DNA of 11,108 bases from Pseudomonas sp. (lineage in GTDB: Bacteria > Pseudomonadota > Gammaproteobacteria > Pseudomonadales > Pseudomonadaceae): contig DNMQ01000125.1 of the NCBI GenBank assembly GCA_003488145.1, positions 1 through 11,108 of the forward strand. Reading direction: 5' to 3'. Shown here in pieces: positions 1 through 6,404 of the stretch. The notes below the pieces were generated by a model that saw nothing but the letters and a program-made list of their open reading frames with translations, searched no databases and was not told where the DNA came from. Position 1 is the first letter of the stretch, and every line of letters starts with the position of its first letter. The position numbers and the translations under genes are program-made.

Positions 1-28
1 ACCCCCGGCATGCCGGGGGTTCTTTTTT
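1..28 (+). terminator. Rho-independent terminator of an upstream gene
   Basis: Positions 1-8 (ACCCCCGG) pair perfectly with 13-20 around a four-base loop, giving an 8-bp GC-rich stem. A T-rich run follows, with six Ts at 23-28. The transcript it ends starts left of the window, so the gene is unknown. The stem may extend beyond the left edge. Confidence 0.85.
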
Positions 29-59
29 CTGTCGTATGCCTCGGAGCAGCTAGCTTCGA

Positions 60-89
60 TTGGCGCAGCCGCCATACCGCCGGTATAAT
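60..89 (+). promoter_or_regulatory. Promoter of the tRNA gene
   Basis: A perfect -10 hexamer TATAAT lies at 84-89. Eighteen bases upstream, TTGGCG at 60-65 matches four of six -35 positions. The start site would fall near 95-97, about 8-10 bases before the mature tRNA. The GC-rich discriminator just after the -10 (CCGCCGG) is typical of stable-RNA promoters under stringent control; that regulation is inferred. Confidence 0.75.
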
Positions 90-104
90 CCGCCGGCCTT
101 CTGG

Positions 105-181
105 GGGCCTATAGCTCAGTTGGTTAGAGCAGAGGACTCATAATCCTTTGGTCCACGGTTCGAGTCCGTGTGGGCCCACCA
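105..181 (+). tRNA. tRNA with CAU anticodon, probably tRNA-Ile2 (lysidine) rather than tRNA-Met
   Basis: A complete 77-base cloverleaf with encoded CCA: acceptor stem 105-111/171-177, D stem 114-117/127-130, anticodon stem 132-136/144-148, T stem 154-158/166-170. The anticodon CAT is at 139-141. Annotation tools usually call CAU tRNAs Met. Here the acceptor stem carries C4-G69 and C5-G68, known E. coli determinants for TilS, which converts C34 to lysidine so the tRNA reads AUA as isoleucine. The variable loop TGGTC (149-153) also matches E. coli tRNA-Ile2 as I recall it, not the GGGTC-type loop of elongator tRNA-Met. It is not an initiator: the acceptor stem begins with a G1-C72 pair, whereas initiators have a mismatch there. 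The gene is certain; the Ile2 identity is inferred at about 75%. Confidence 0.95.
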
Positions 182-187
182 CCTTCC

Positions 188-211
188 AAGCCGCGCACTG
201 CGCGGCTTTTT
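188..211 (+). terminator. Terminator of the tRNA transcript
   Basis: AAGCCGCGC (188-196) pairs perfectly with 200-208 around the loop ACT, giving a 9-bp stem that runs into a T tract at 207-211. It starts six bases after the CCA end, so the tRNA is a single-gene transcript. Confidence 0.9.
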
Positions 212-282
212 CGTTTATATCCCCTGCTGACACGACTCAGCGACGCCGCCGGGTCCAGCCCTCCGTTCACCGGCCGTGCCCA

Positions 283-312
283 TTCTCCATTAATAACTAA
301 ATCGCATATAAA
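283..312 (+). promoter_or_regulatory. Candidate promoter of the SLC13 permease gene
   Basis: TATAAA at 307-312 matches five of six -10 positions and sits in an AT-rich patch (289-316) within GC-rich DNA. The best -35 is TTCTCC at 283-288, a weak 3/6 match with an 18-bp spacer. The leader would be about 95 bases. Nothing else is recognisable between the tRNA terminator and the permease start. Confidence 0.4.
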
Positions 313-413
313 CATCAGGAAAGGTTTCTGGACTCTCTAAGCTGACGCCTCTATCTTGCGCCGCGGGCCCGTTGTTTCGACGCGCGCCTCAGTCGCCACC
401 CTTAAGGACGTCC

Positions 414-2204
414 ATGCTTCCAGAATCGCTGCCGCTGTTGTTCGTCTGCGCCTTGCTGATCTGGGTATTGGTGGCGTTCGTAAGAGAGAGCTGGAGCCCG
501 GACATCGTCGTGGCGATTGCCGTGGCGGTGCTGCTGGCGACGCAGCTGCTGACGCCCGGCGAAGTGCTCGGCGTGCTGTCCAACTCGGCCCCGGTCACCA
601 TCGCCTGCATGTTCATCATTTCGGCGGCGCTCGAACGCACCGGCTGCATCGATGCGCTGGGCAACTGGCTCGGTAATCTGGTGGGCACCAGCCCTACACG
701 AGTGCTGTTCGGCCTGACGATCACCGCACTGGTGATTTCCGCCTGCCTGAACAATACGCCGGTAGTGGCGATCCTCACGCCAGTGGCGATTTCCCTGGCC
801 AAGCGCGCCGGCACGACGCCCTCGAAACTGCTGATTCCGCTGTCGTACGCCACGATTCTCGGCGGCACGCTGACGATGATTGGCACCTCGACCAACATCC
901 TCGTCGATGGTGTGGCGCGCAAGGCTGGGCTGGCGCCGTTCGGCATGTTCGAGATCACCGCGGCAGGCCTGATCATGGCCGCTGCAGGTATGGCCTACCT
1001 GCTGACCATCGGCAAGCACCTGCTGCCGGAGCGCGACACGCTGTCCAAGCTGCTCGGTCCGCGCCTTGATCGCAACTTCATGACCGAGCTGCGCGTGCCG
1101 TCGAACTCACCAGTGATCGGAAAGACCCTCGCCGAGGCCAACCTGAACGGCGGCAGCGGGCTGCAGGTGCTGCAGGTAAACCGCAACGCGCAGCTGTTCA
1201 GCCGCCCGGAGCATGACTTCACCCTGACCGCCGGCGATCTGCTGATGATCCATGGCCAGGTAAAGGACGTGGTGGAGCTGCGCGAAAGCGGCCACCTGAC
1301 CTTTAACCGGGGCGACGCCTTCGAAACCATCAGCAGCGAAGACGTGATCCTTGCCGAAGCCATCGTCGGCCGCGGCTCGCGCTACAGCCACCGACCGATG
1401 CGCGACCTCGACCTGTCCGCGCGCTACGGCATCAGCGTCTTAGCCGTGCACCGGCAGGACGAGAACATTCAGGGCAACTTCGACGATTTCCAGCTGCAGT
1501 TCGGCGATGTGATGCTGGTCGAGGGCACGCCCGCGCAGATCAAGCGTTTCGCCGACAACGGCGAGCTGATCAGCCTCAACGCGGTACAGGAGCGCGCCTT
1601 TCGCCGCGACAAGGCACCGATCGCGATCATCGCCACCCTGGCGGTCATGGTGTTGGCCGCCTTTGGCGTGATGCCGATCGAAGGCCTGGCGATCATTGGT
1701 GCGGCCTCAGTGTTGGCGACGCGCTGTCTGGACGTCGAGGACGCCTACAAGGCAGTCGACTGGAAGATCCTCAGCCTGATCTTCGGCATGCTGGCAATCA
1801 GCATCGCCATGGACAAAGTTGGCCTGGTACAGCTGGTCGTGCAGAACGTGACGGCCATTACCCCCTGGGCCGGCCCGCTGTTCATGCTGTCGTTCATCTA
1901 CCTGCTGACCTCGATGCTCACCGAGATGCTGTCGAACAACGCGGTGGCCGTACTGATCACTCCGATCGCAATCGGCCTGGCCCAGCATCTGGGGGTCGAC
2001 CCGCGCGCGTTCGTGGTCGCCGTGATGTTCGCCGCCAGCGCCAGTTTCGCCACGCCGATCGGCTATCAGACCAACACCTTCGTCTACAACGCCGGTGGCT
2101 ACCGCTTCACCGACTTCCTCAAGGTGGGCATACCACTGAATCTGCTGTTGTGGGTCGTGGCGACGCTGGTGATTCCGCTGTTCTGGCCGCTCACGCCACT
2201 CTAA
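414..2204 (+). CDS. SLC13/DASS-family permease with two RCK_C (TrkA-C) domains
   Basis: An inner-membrane transporter of the divalent-anion/sodium symporter superfamily, 596 residues, with the layout of E. coli YfbS-type proteins. Membrane segments run from about 5 to 205, with the first signature LNNTPVV (112-118, Asn-Asn-Thr) and GTSTN (157-161). Two soluble RCK_C-like domains follow at about 221-295 and 305-385. The second membrane half (about 400-596) holds the mirrored signature LSNNAVAV (506-513) and ATPIGYQTN (546-554). The start is ATG 414, preceded by AAGGA at 404-408 with five bases of spacing; a TTG 42 bases upstream in frame has no ribosome binding site and gives an unconvincing N-terminus. 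The substrate cannot be read from sequence. Relatives with RCK domains include sulfate transporters (SAC1/SLT type), and metY is the next gene downstream, so sulfate or another sulfur oxyanion is a reasonable guess. Carboxylates remain possible. Confidence 0.9.
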   Translation: MLPESLPLLFVCALLIWVLVAFVRESWSPDIVVAIAVAVLLATQLLTPGEVLGVLSNSAPVTIACMFIISAALERTGCIDALGNWLGNLVGTSPTRVLFGLTITALVISACLNNTPVVAILTPVAISLAKRAGTTPSKLLIPLSYATILGGTLTMIGTSTNILVDGVARKAGLAPFGMFEITAAGLIMAAAGMAYLLTIGKHLLPERDTLSKLLGPRLDRNFMTELRVPSNSPVIGKTLAEANLNGGSGLQVLQVNRNAQLFSRPEHDFTLTAGDLLMIHGQVKDVVELRESGHLTFNRGDAFETISSEDVILAEAIVGRGSRYSHRPMRDLDLSARYGISVLAVHRQDENIQGNFDDFQLQFGDVMLVEGTPAQIKRFADNGELISLNAVQERAFRRDKAPIAIIATLAVMVLAAFGVMPIEGLAIIGAASVLATRCLDVEDAYKAVDWKILSLIFGMLAISIAMDKVGLVQLVVQNVTAITPWAGPLFMLSFIYLLTSMLTEMLSNNAVAVLITPIAIGLAQHLGVDPRAFVVAVMFAASASFATPIGYQTNTFVYNAGGYRFTDFLKVGIPLNLLLWVVATLVIPLFWPLTPL

Positions 2205-2217
2205 CGATAAGGCTTGC

Positions 2218-2255
2218 CCTGGATCATTGACCGTCCAGGCGTTCAGTTTCATGCT
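2218..2255 (+). promoter_or_regulatory. Possible metY promoter overlapped by a dyad
   Basis: In the 93-base gap before metY, TTGACC (2227-2232, 5/6 match to a -35) is followed after 17 bases by CATGCT (2250-2255), a poor 3/6 -10. A 6-bp inverted repeat, CCTGGA (2218-2223) and TCCAGG (2234-2239), surrounds the -35 and could be an operator or an RNA hairpin. It has no T-run, so it is not an intrinsic terminator, and the permease transcript may read through into metY. Confidence 0.25.
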
Positions 2256-2297
2256 CTCGGGCCTTTGCCCCCGACGAACAAGAACAAGGAGCGCGCC

Positions 2298-3575
2298 ATG
2301 AAACTGGAAACCCTCGCCATCCATGCAGGCTACAGCCCGGACCCGACCACTCGGGCGGTGGCGGTACCGATCTACCAGACCACTTCCTATGCCTTCGACG
2401 ACACCCAGCACGGCGCCGACCTGTTCGATCTGAAGGTGCCGGGCAACATCTATACACGCATCATGAATCCCACCACCGACGTGCTCGAGCAGCGCGTTGC
2501 GGCACTGGAAGGCGGAGTGGCGGCACTGGCCGTTGCCTCAGGAATGGCGGCAATCACCTACGCCATCCAGACCATCGCCGAAGTCGGCGACAACATCGTC
2601 TCGGTCGCTAAGCTCTACGGCGGTACCTACAACCTGTTCGCCCATACCCTGCCGCGCCAGGGCATCGAAGTACGCTTCGCCGCCCACGATGACATCGCCG
2701 CCCTGGAAGCGCTGATAGACGAACGCACCAAGGCGGTGTTCTGCGAATCCATCGGCAACCCGGCGGGCAACATCATCGACCTAACCGCCCTGGCCGAAGC
2801 CGCGCATCGCCATGGCGTGCCGCTGATCGTCGACAACACCGTCGCCACGCCGATGCTCTGCCGGCCGTTCGAGCATGGTGCAGACATCGTCGTGCACTCG
2901 CTGACCAAGTACATGGGCGGCCACGGCACCAGCATCGGTGGCATCGTGGTCGATTCCGGCAAATTCCCCTGGGCACAGCACAAAGAGCGCTTCGCCCTGC
3001 TCAATACGCCCGATGTGTCCTATCACGGCGTGACCTACACGGAGGCATTCGGCCCCGCTGCCTTCATCGGTCGCTGCCGCGTGGTGCCGCTGCGCAACAT
3101 GGGCGCGGCGATTTCGCCGTTCAATTCGTTCCTGATCCTGCAGGGGCTGGAAACTCTGGCGCTGCGCATGGAGCGCCACTGCGAGAACGCATTGAAGGTT
3201 GCCGAATTCCTCCAGGCGCATCCGCAAGTGGCCTGGGTGAAGTACGCCGGGCTGCCGGATCACCCTGAGCATGAGTTGGCCCGTCGCTACATGGGCGGCA
3301 CCCCGGCGTCGATCCTCTGCTTCGGTATCGAAGGTGGCATGGAAGCCGGCGCGCGTTTCATCGATGCGCTTGCGCTGGTGGTGCGCCTGGTCAATATCGG
3401 CGACGCCAAGTCGCTGGCCTGCCACCCGGCCAGTACCACGCACCGTCAGCTCAATGCCGAGGAACTGGCCAGAGCCGGCGTATCCCAGGACCTGATCCGG
3501 CTGTCCATCGGCATCGAGCACATCGACGATATCCTCGCCGATCTGGCCCAGGCGCTAAGCGCGGCGAAGGGTTAA
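2298..3575 (+). CDS. metY: O-acetylhomoserine sulfhydrylase (homocysteine synthase)
   Basis: A cytosolic PLP enzyme of the Cys/Met metabolism (gamma) family, 425 residues, the usual length for MetY. It joins sulfide to O-acetylhomoserine to give homocysteine and acetate, the direct-sulfhydrylation route to methionine. Visible landmarks are YTR at 52-54 (PLP phosphate contacts from the neighbouring subunit), the cofactor-ring Asp179 in VDN, the Schiff-base Lys204 in [11 protein letters not shown] (200-210), the CHPASTTH segment (375-382) and Arg401 in RLSIGIE, which binds the substrate carboxylate. The start is ATG 2298, with AAGGAG at 2286-2291 and six bases of spacing; an in-frame TTG at 2214 is rejected. 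It lies 93 bases after the permease and 80 before trxC, with no T-run terminator on either side. O-succinylhomoserine enzymes (MetZ/MetB) are related but shorter; the length and the inserted region about 225-260 favour MetY. Confidence 0.95.
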   Translation: MKLETLAIHAGYSPDPTTRAVAVPIYQTTSYAFDDTQHGADLFDLKVPGNIYTRIMNPTTDVLEQRVAALEGGVAALAVASGMAAITYAIQTIAEVGDNIVSVAKLYGGTYNLFAHTLPRQGIEVRFAAHDDIAALEALIDERTKAVFCESIGNPAGNIIDLTALAEAAHRHGVPLIVDNTVATPMLCRPFEHGADIVVHSLTKYMGGHGTSIGGIVVDSGKFPWAQHKERFALLNTPDVSYHGVTYTEAFGPAAFIGRCRVVPLRNMGAAISPFNSFLILQGLETLALRMERHCENALKVAEFLQAHPQVAWVKYAGLPDHPEHELARRYMGGTPASILCFGIEGGMEAGARFIDALALVVRLVNIGDAKSLACHPASTTHRQLNAEELARAGVSQDLIRLSIGIEHIDDILADLAQALSAAKG

Positions 3576-3590
3576 GGTCGCAAAGCAGCA

Positions 3591-3615
3591 CGCCGCGGCT
3601 TGATATCCCGCGGCG
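3591..3615 (+). repeat. Perfect 8-bp inverted repeat after metY
   Basis: CGCCGCGG (3591-3598) pairs with CCGCGGCG (3608-3615) around a nine-base loop, beginning 15 bases after the metY stop. No T-run follows, so it is a poor intrinsic terminator; it may protect the metY 3' end. Its right arm shares 3612-3615 with the left arm of the next hairpin, so the two structures compete at their bases. Confidence 0.6.
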
Positions 3616-3655
3616 AGGCTCCACATTATCGGCACACCGCTTGTGGAGCCTCGTC
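3612..3655 (+). promoter_or_regulatory. Hairpin burying the trxC ribosome binding site
   Basis: Bases 3612-3625 pair with 3642-3655 in an uninterrupted 14-bp stem with one G-T wobble (3613/3654). A small CGG/CCG helix (3630-3632/3637-3639) can form inside the 16-base loop. The right arm contains the trxC Shine-Dalgarno GTGGAG (3643-3648) and ends one base before the ATG, so a folded messenger should block initiation. It could act as an RNA thermosensor, a ligand- or protein-controlled switch, or simply a binding site in DNA. The pairing is seen directly; the function is inferred. Confidence 0.6.
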
Positions 3656-4093
3656 ATGTCCGAATCATTGATCGTCCCCTGCGCGCATTGCGCCAGCCTC
3701 AACCGCATCCCCGCCGAACGGCTGCGCGACGCCCCGCGCTGCGGTCGCTGCAAGGGCGAGGCGTTGCCAAACGCTCCGTTCGACCTGCAACAGAGCCAGT
3801 TCGCCAACCACATCAAGGGCGACCTGCCGCTACTGATAGATGTCTGGGCCAGCTGGTGCGGGCCCTGCCGCAGTTTCGCCCCGACGTTTGCGCAGGCTGC
3901 CAGTCAGCTCCAGGGCCGCTGCCGCCTGGCCAAGCTCGACAGCGAGGCCAATGCACAGCTGTCGACGCAACTTGGCATCCGCTCGATTCCCAGCCTGATC
4001 CTGTTCCGCAACGGCCGTGAAGTCGCCAGGCAGAGCGGCGCCATGCCCCTGCCGCAGCTGATGGCATGGTTGGGGCAGCAGGGCGTGAAGTAA
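3656..4093 (+). CDS. trxC: Thioredoxin 2 (zinc-binding thioredoxin)
   Basis: A cytosolic thiol-disulfide oxidoreductase, 145 residues, close to E. coli TrxC (139). It has the feature that separates TrxC from TrxA: an N-terminal zinc ribbon with two CxxC pairs, C9-A-H-C12 and C29-G-R-C32. The thioredoxin fold follows, with the active site W67-C-G-P-C71 and the cis-proline in SIPSL (Pro112). It reduces disulfides in target proteins and is itself reduced by thioredoxin reductase. The start is ATG 3656, seven bases after GTGGAG (3643-3648); an in-frame TTG at 3641 lies before the ribosome binding site and is rejected. That binding site is inside a 14-bp hairpin. E. coli trxC is in the OxyR oxidative-stress regulon; I see no clear OxyR site here. 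Reading through from metY would link thiol reduction to sulfur assimilation. Confidence 0.95.
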   Translation: MSESLIVPCAHCASLNRIPAERLRDAPRCGRCKGEALPNAPFDLQQSQFANHIKGDLPLLIDVWASWCGPCRSFAPTFAQAASQLQGRCRLAKLDSEANAQLSTQLGIRSIPSLILFRNGREVARQSGAMPLPQLMAWLGQQGVK

Positions 4094-4110
4094 GCCACCG
4101 CAAGGAGGAG

Positions 4111-4189
4111 GTTCCGTCTGAAACGTGCATGCAGCGCGTGTACTGGAACGATTGTCGGAGCCGTCGAGTCCACTGAACATCAGTGACTC
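4111..4189 (+). promoter_or_regulatory. Structured leader before the 96-residue gene
   Basis: Between trxC and the next gene two hairpins can form. The first closes GTTCC (4111-4115) on GGAAC (4145-4149) and contains an inner stem, 4123-4128/4134-4139. The second pairs 4166-4169 and 4171-4176 with 4180-4189 around the loop ACA, with one bulged C at 4170: ten base pairs ending three bases before the Shine-Dalgarno AGGAG (4193-4197). I see no good promoter or T-run terminator here. The second stem could be an operator dyad or a translation-control element. Confidence 0.4.
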
Positions 4190-4203
4190 AACAGGAGCGC
4201 CTT

Positions 4204-4494
4204 ATGTTCGACAAGCCTTCGCATACCTTTGAAATCAACTACATCTACCAGAACGATCCGCGCGCCGAGACCTATGACGTCGATGCGGACAGCCTGTCTC
4301 AGGGCGAAGCGGCCCGCCATCTCATCGAGCTACACAATGGCGACGCCGAGAACAGCCTGGTGATGCCAAAAGCGGGTGCCGACGAGGCACAGCTGCTCGA
4401 GCAAGCCGAAGTGATGGGCATCACCGACATCCGCGTTACCCGTGTGCGCAAGCAGGAGAAAGGCGAAACCCCTGCCCATTACAAACAGCCCTGA
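4204..4494 (+). CDS. Small acidic protein of unknown function
   Basis: I do not recognise a named family. The product has 96 residues and is acidic in its first 70 or so and basic and polar near the end (RVTRVRKQEKGE, 77-88). It has no cysteine, no signal peptide and no membrane segment, so it is probably cytosolic. The pattern suggests a small alpha/beta fold: a strand near 8-14 (TFEINYI), helices near 30-44 and 60-71, and a final strand at 74-82 (TDIRVTRVR). The start is ATG 4204, with AGGAG at 4193-4197 and six bases of spacing; an in-frame GTG at 4183 lies inside a hairpin before the ribosome binding site and is rejected. It follows trxC by 110 bases in the same direction, and its stop lies 34 bases from the stop of the convergent DUF4105 gene. 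Codon use resembles its neighbours, so I take it as a real gene. Confidence 0.8.
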   Translation: MFDKPSHTFEINYIYQNDPRAETYDVDADSLSQGEAARHLIELHNGDAENSLVMPKAGADEAQLLEQAEVMGITDIRVTRVRKQEKGETPAHYKQP

Positions 4495-4500
4495 TCCGAT

Positions 4501-4526
4501 AGCCCGCTCTGCAAGCGCGCAGGGCT
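4501..4526. terminator. Weak hairpin between convergent genes
   Basis: AGCCC (4501-4505) and GGGCT (4522-4526) can pair around an imperfectly paired interior, in the gap between the 96-residue gene and the end of the DUF4105 gene. There is no T-run on either side, so any terminator role is uncertain. Confidence 0.25.
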
Positions 4527-4528
4527 CG

Positions 4529-6379
4529 TCAGTAGTAGTACCAGCGCAGTTGTAACTGGACTTCGGTTTGCCCGTCGGCGCGATGAGTGAAGCTACGCTC
4601 CAGGCCCAGACGCAGGCCGATATCGTCATGCAGTTCGAACTGCTGAGCGAAGCTGATGCGTCGGCGCGCTTCGCCATTGTGGAAATAGTCGCCGCGCGCT
4701 TCAAGGAGCAGATTTCCCGCTCCATTTCGCCAGAGCAGGCCGCTATCGAAACCCGCGGCCGGACTGATGGCCGCGCCAAAATCGGGGTTGTGCTCAAGCC
4801 GGGCCGTAGCCAAAGCAAAGCCAAGCAGACCGTCTCCAAGCTGCCACGCGAAGCCACCGCCGCCGTTGAAATGCGCCACCAGACGATCCTGATCGCCCTC
4901 CGGCACGCGTTCCAGCCCCGCGGCGAGCTGCCAGGACCAGGGTCTCAGCAGCGGCGTAACCGGCGTCAACGAGCGAATTCCGGCCAGGTCCAGCCGTTGT
5001 AGCTTCCAACGGTTGCCTTCGTACTGGCGAATCCGCAGCTGGGCGATTTCAATCTGCGCGCCCATCGGAAAGCCTTCAAGGTTGTCTAGCAGGTCGTGAT
5101 AGGCCATGCGCAGCCCATACTCAGCGAAGGTTTGGTCGCCGCGGCTGCCGAGGCCGAACTGCAGCGTGCGTGACTCATGGCCATATTCAGGCAGAACCGG
5201 TCGCTCGACCTCCAGGCGAGGCGGCGGGTTCCGATTGATTGCCTGCAACAGACGATAGCTTTGAGCGGCGTTGGCCGCATCGCGCTCCTCTCCAGTGACG
5301 CGATAGCGAACCAGGCGGTAAGCGCCGTCCTGAATCAAGGCGCGGCGATCTGCCGGCAGTTCGAGATAGTCGCTCTGCTCAAGCACCTGTGGATCGTCGG
5401 CCAGCTGGCGAACCCAATTCAGTTCCTCGGTTTCGAGTGGCTCGGTGCGAGCCAGCAATTCTCGCTCACGCGAAGGGCGGTAATCGATACTCTCGACAAG
5501 CCCTGCATCGATCACGGCACGCACGGTGTCGGCCGGTATTGCAGTCAACGGAAACTGCGCAGTCAGCCTGAGCCCGGGCCGGGCGATTTCCAGCAATTCA
5601 AGCAGGCGGTACGAGCAATTCTCGTCAAAGAAGAAGTAATCGAAGCGTATCTGCTTGAGTTCCCAGACATGCTCAAGCATCTGCCCCGTCTCATCCGGCG
5701 TCAGATTCAGCCGGTATTCCCACAGATCACGATTCTCCAGGCGGCTGTATTCGCCGATCTTCTCGCGATACGGCAACAGCGAAAACAATCCGGGATAGCC
5801 TCCCATCAGGCCCCTCCAGGCATAGAGGATGCTGTTATCCAACCCTTCGATAAAGGCCCCGAAATTGAGCGCGGAACTCAGCAGCGGGCTGCCCTGAGTA
5901 TCGATGTCGGCCTGATCGATGCGCAGCAGCGTATGACCGAACATTGATGATGGGCTATTGAGATAGGCCGCCGGGAAGACCAGCACGGCGCTGTGCGGCG
6001 CGACTTCGGCGTACCAGGTTGTGAATTCGGAGCACTCGACCGCTGGCAGATCGGTCAGGCTCAACTGCTCGCGTAACCAACGGGTGCGCGCGGGATAAAC
6101 GCATTGAGCATGCCGGTCACCCTGATCCGCGGGAGCATAAAGGGCGGCAAGCGTCGCCGCGAGCTCAGCAGCGGGATCTTGTTCGCCGCCCTCGGCCAGG
6201 AAGAAGTCGTCATCATCGACATAGCTTCGCCAGCCGCCAAGCTTGCCGCGCTCGTAATGACCAAGCGAATGCCAGTAGGTCTCGTCGGCAAGCCGATGCA
6301 AGGCAGAAACAGGGGGTGAAGAAGCCAGCACGACGGCGCTTAGGCTACATAGCGCCAGCAATAGCAGGGGTCGAAGCAT
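4529..6379 (-). CDS. DUF4105 (Lnb N-terminal) envelope protein with a beta-rich C-terminal region
   Basis: 616 residues with a Sec signal peptide (basic start, hydrophobic 4-18, likely cut after Ala19). The N-terminal two thirds match the DUF4105 family as I know it: CSEFTTWY (116-123), a core SSMFGHTLLRI (144-154), LNFGAF (171-176), and FFFDENCSYRLLELL (249-263). His149 followed about 100 residues later by Cys255 in an N-C-S context is the order seen in permuted NlpC/P60 (YiiX-like) papain folds, so a thiol hydrolase or acyltransferase is a reasonable guess. Residues from about 400 on have repeated alternating strands and end in LQLRWYYY, like the last strand of an outer-membrane beta-barrel. 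The start is ATG 6379, which gives the clean signal peptide; no good Shine-Dalgarno is visible. It lies 67 bases downstream of the DUF3015 gene on the same strand, with a hairpin between. The substrate is unknown. Confidence 0.85.
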   Translation of the reverse strand: MLRPLLLLALCSLSAVVLASSPPVSALHRLADETYWHSLGHYERGKLGGWRSYVDDDDFFLAEGGEQDPAAELAATLAALYAPADQGDRHAQCVYPARTRWLREQLSLTDLPAVECSEFTTWYAEVAPHSAVLVFPAAYLNSPSSMFGHTLLRIDQADIDTQGSPLLSSALNFGAFIEGLDNSILYAWRGLMGGYPGLFSLLPYREKIGEYSRLENRDLWEYRLNLTPDETGQMLEHVWELKQIRFDYFFFDENCSYRLLELLEIARPGLRLTAQFPLTAIPADTVRAVIDAGLVESIDYRPSRERELLARTEPLETEELNWVRQLADDPQVLEQSDYLELPADRRALIQDGAYRLVRYRVTGEERDAANAAQSYRLLQAINRNPPPRLEVERPVLPEYGHESRTLQFGLGSRGDQTFAEYGLRMAYHDLLDNLEGFPMGAQIEIAQLRIRQYEGNRWKLQRLDLAGIRSLTPVTPLLRPWSWQLAAGLERVPEGDQDRLVAHFNGGGGFAWQLGDGLLGFALATARLEHNPDFGAAISPAAGFDSGLLWRNGAGNLLLEARGDYFHNGEARRRISFAQQFELHDDIGLRLGLERSFTHRADGQTEVQLQLRWYYY

Positions 6380-6404
6380 ATTCGGCCAATGGCAAACGGA
6401 TATG

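Noticed and set aside
150..181. tRNA 3' end as an integration site for a genomic island
   Set aside because: No integrase follows and I found no second copy of the tRNA 3' end in the window.
316..332. Small stem CAGGAA.../...TTTCTG in the permease leader
   Set aside because: Short, with a wobble pair and a three-base loop; could easily be chance.
372..413. Upstream TTG start adding 14 residues to the SLC13 permease
   Set aside because: No ribosome binding site, and it would place AAGGA inside the coding region; ATG 414 has that site at the right distance.
389..1019. Long minus-strand reading frames opposite the permease
   Set aside because: Shadows of a high-GC gene; products lack recognisable domains and the plus-strand protein is clearly real.
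2205..2297. SAM or other sulfur riboswitch before metY
   Set aside because: Only one 6-bp stem is visible; none of the conserved cores of known methionine-pathway riboswitches can be seen.
1707..2411. 234-residue minus-strand frame across the permease/metY junction
   Set aside because: His/Gln/Arg-rich composition typical of antisense frames; it crosses two real genes and has no start signals.
2781..3521. 246-residue minus-strand frame opposite metY
   Set aside because: Same antisense composition; MetY motifs are intact on the other strand.
5177..5947. 256-residue plus-strand frame opposite the DUF4105 gene
   Set aside because: Gln/Ile/Ala-rich shadow with no domain; the DUF4105 protein has a signal peptide and conserved motifs.
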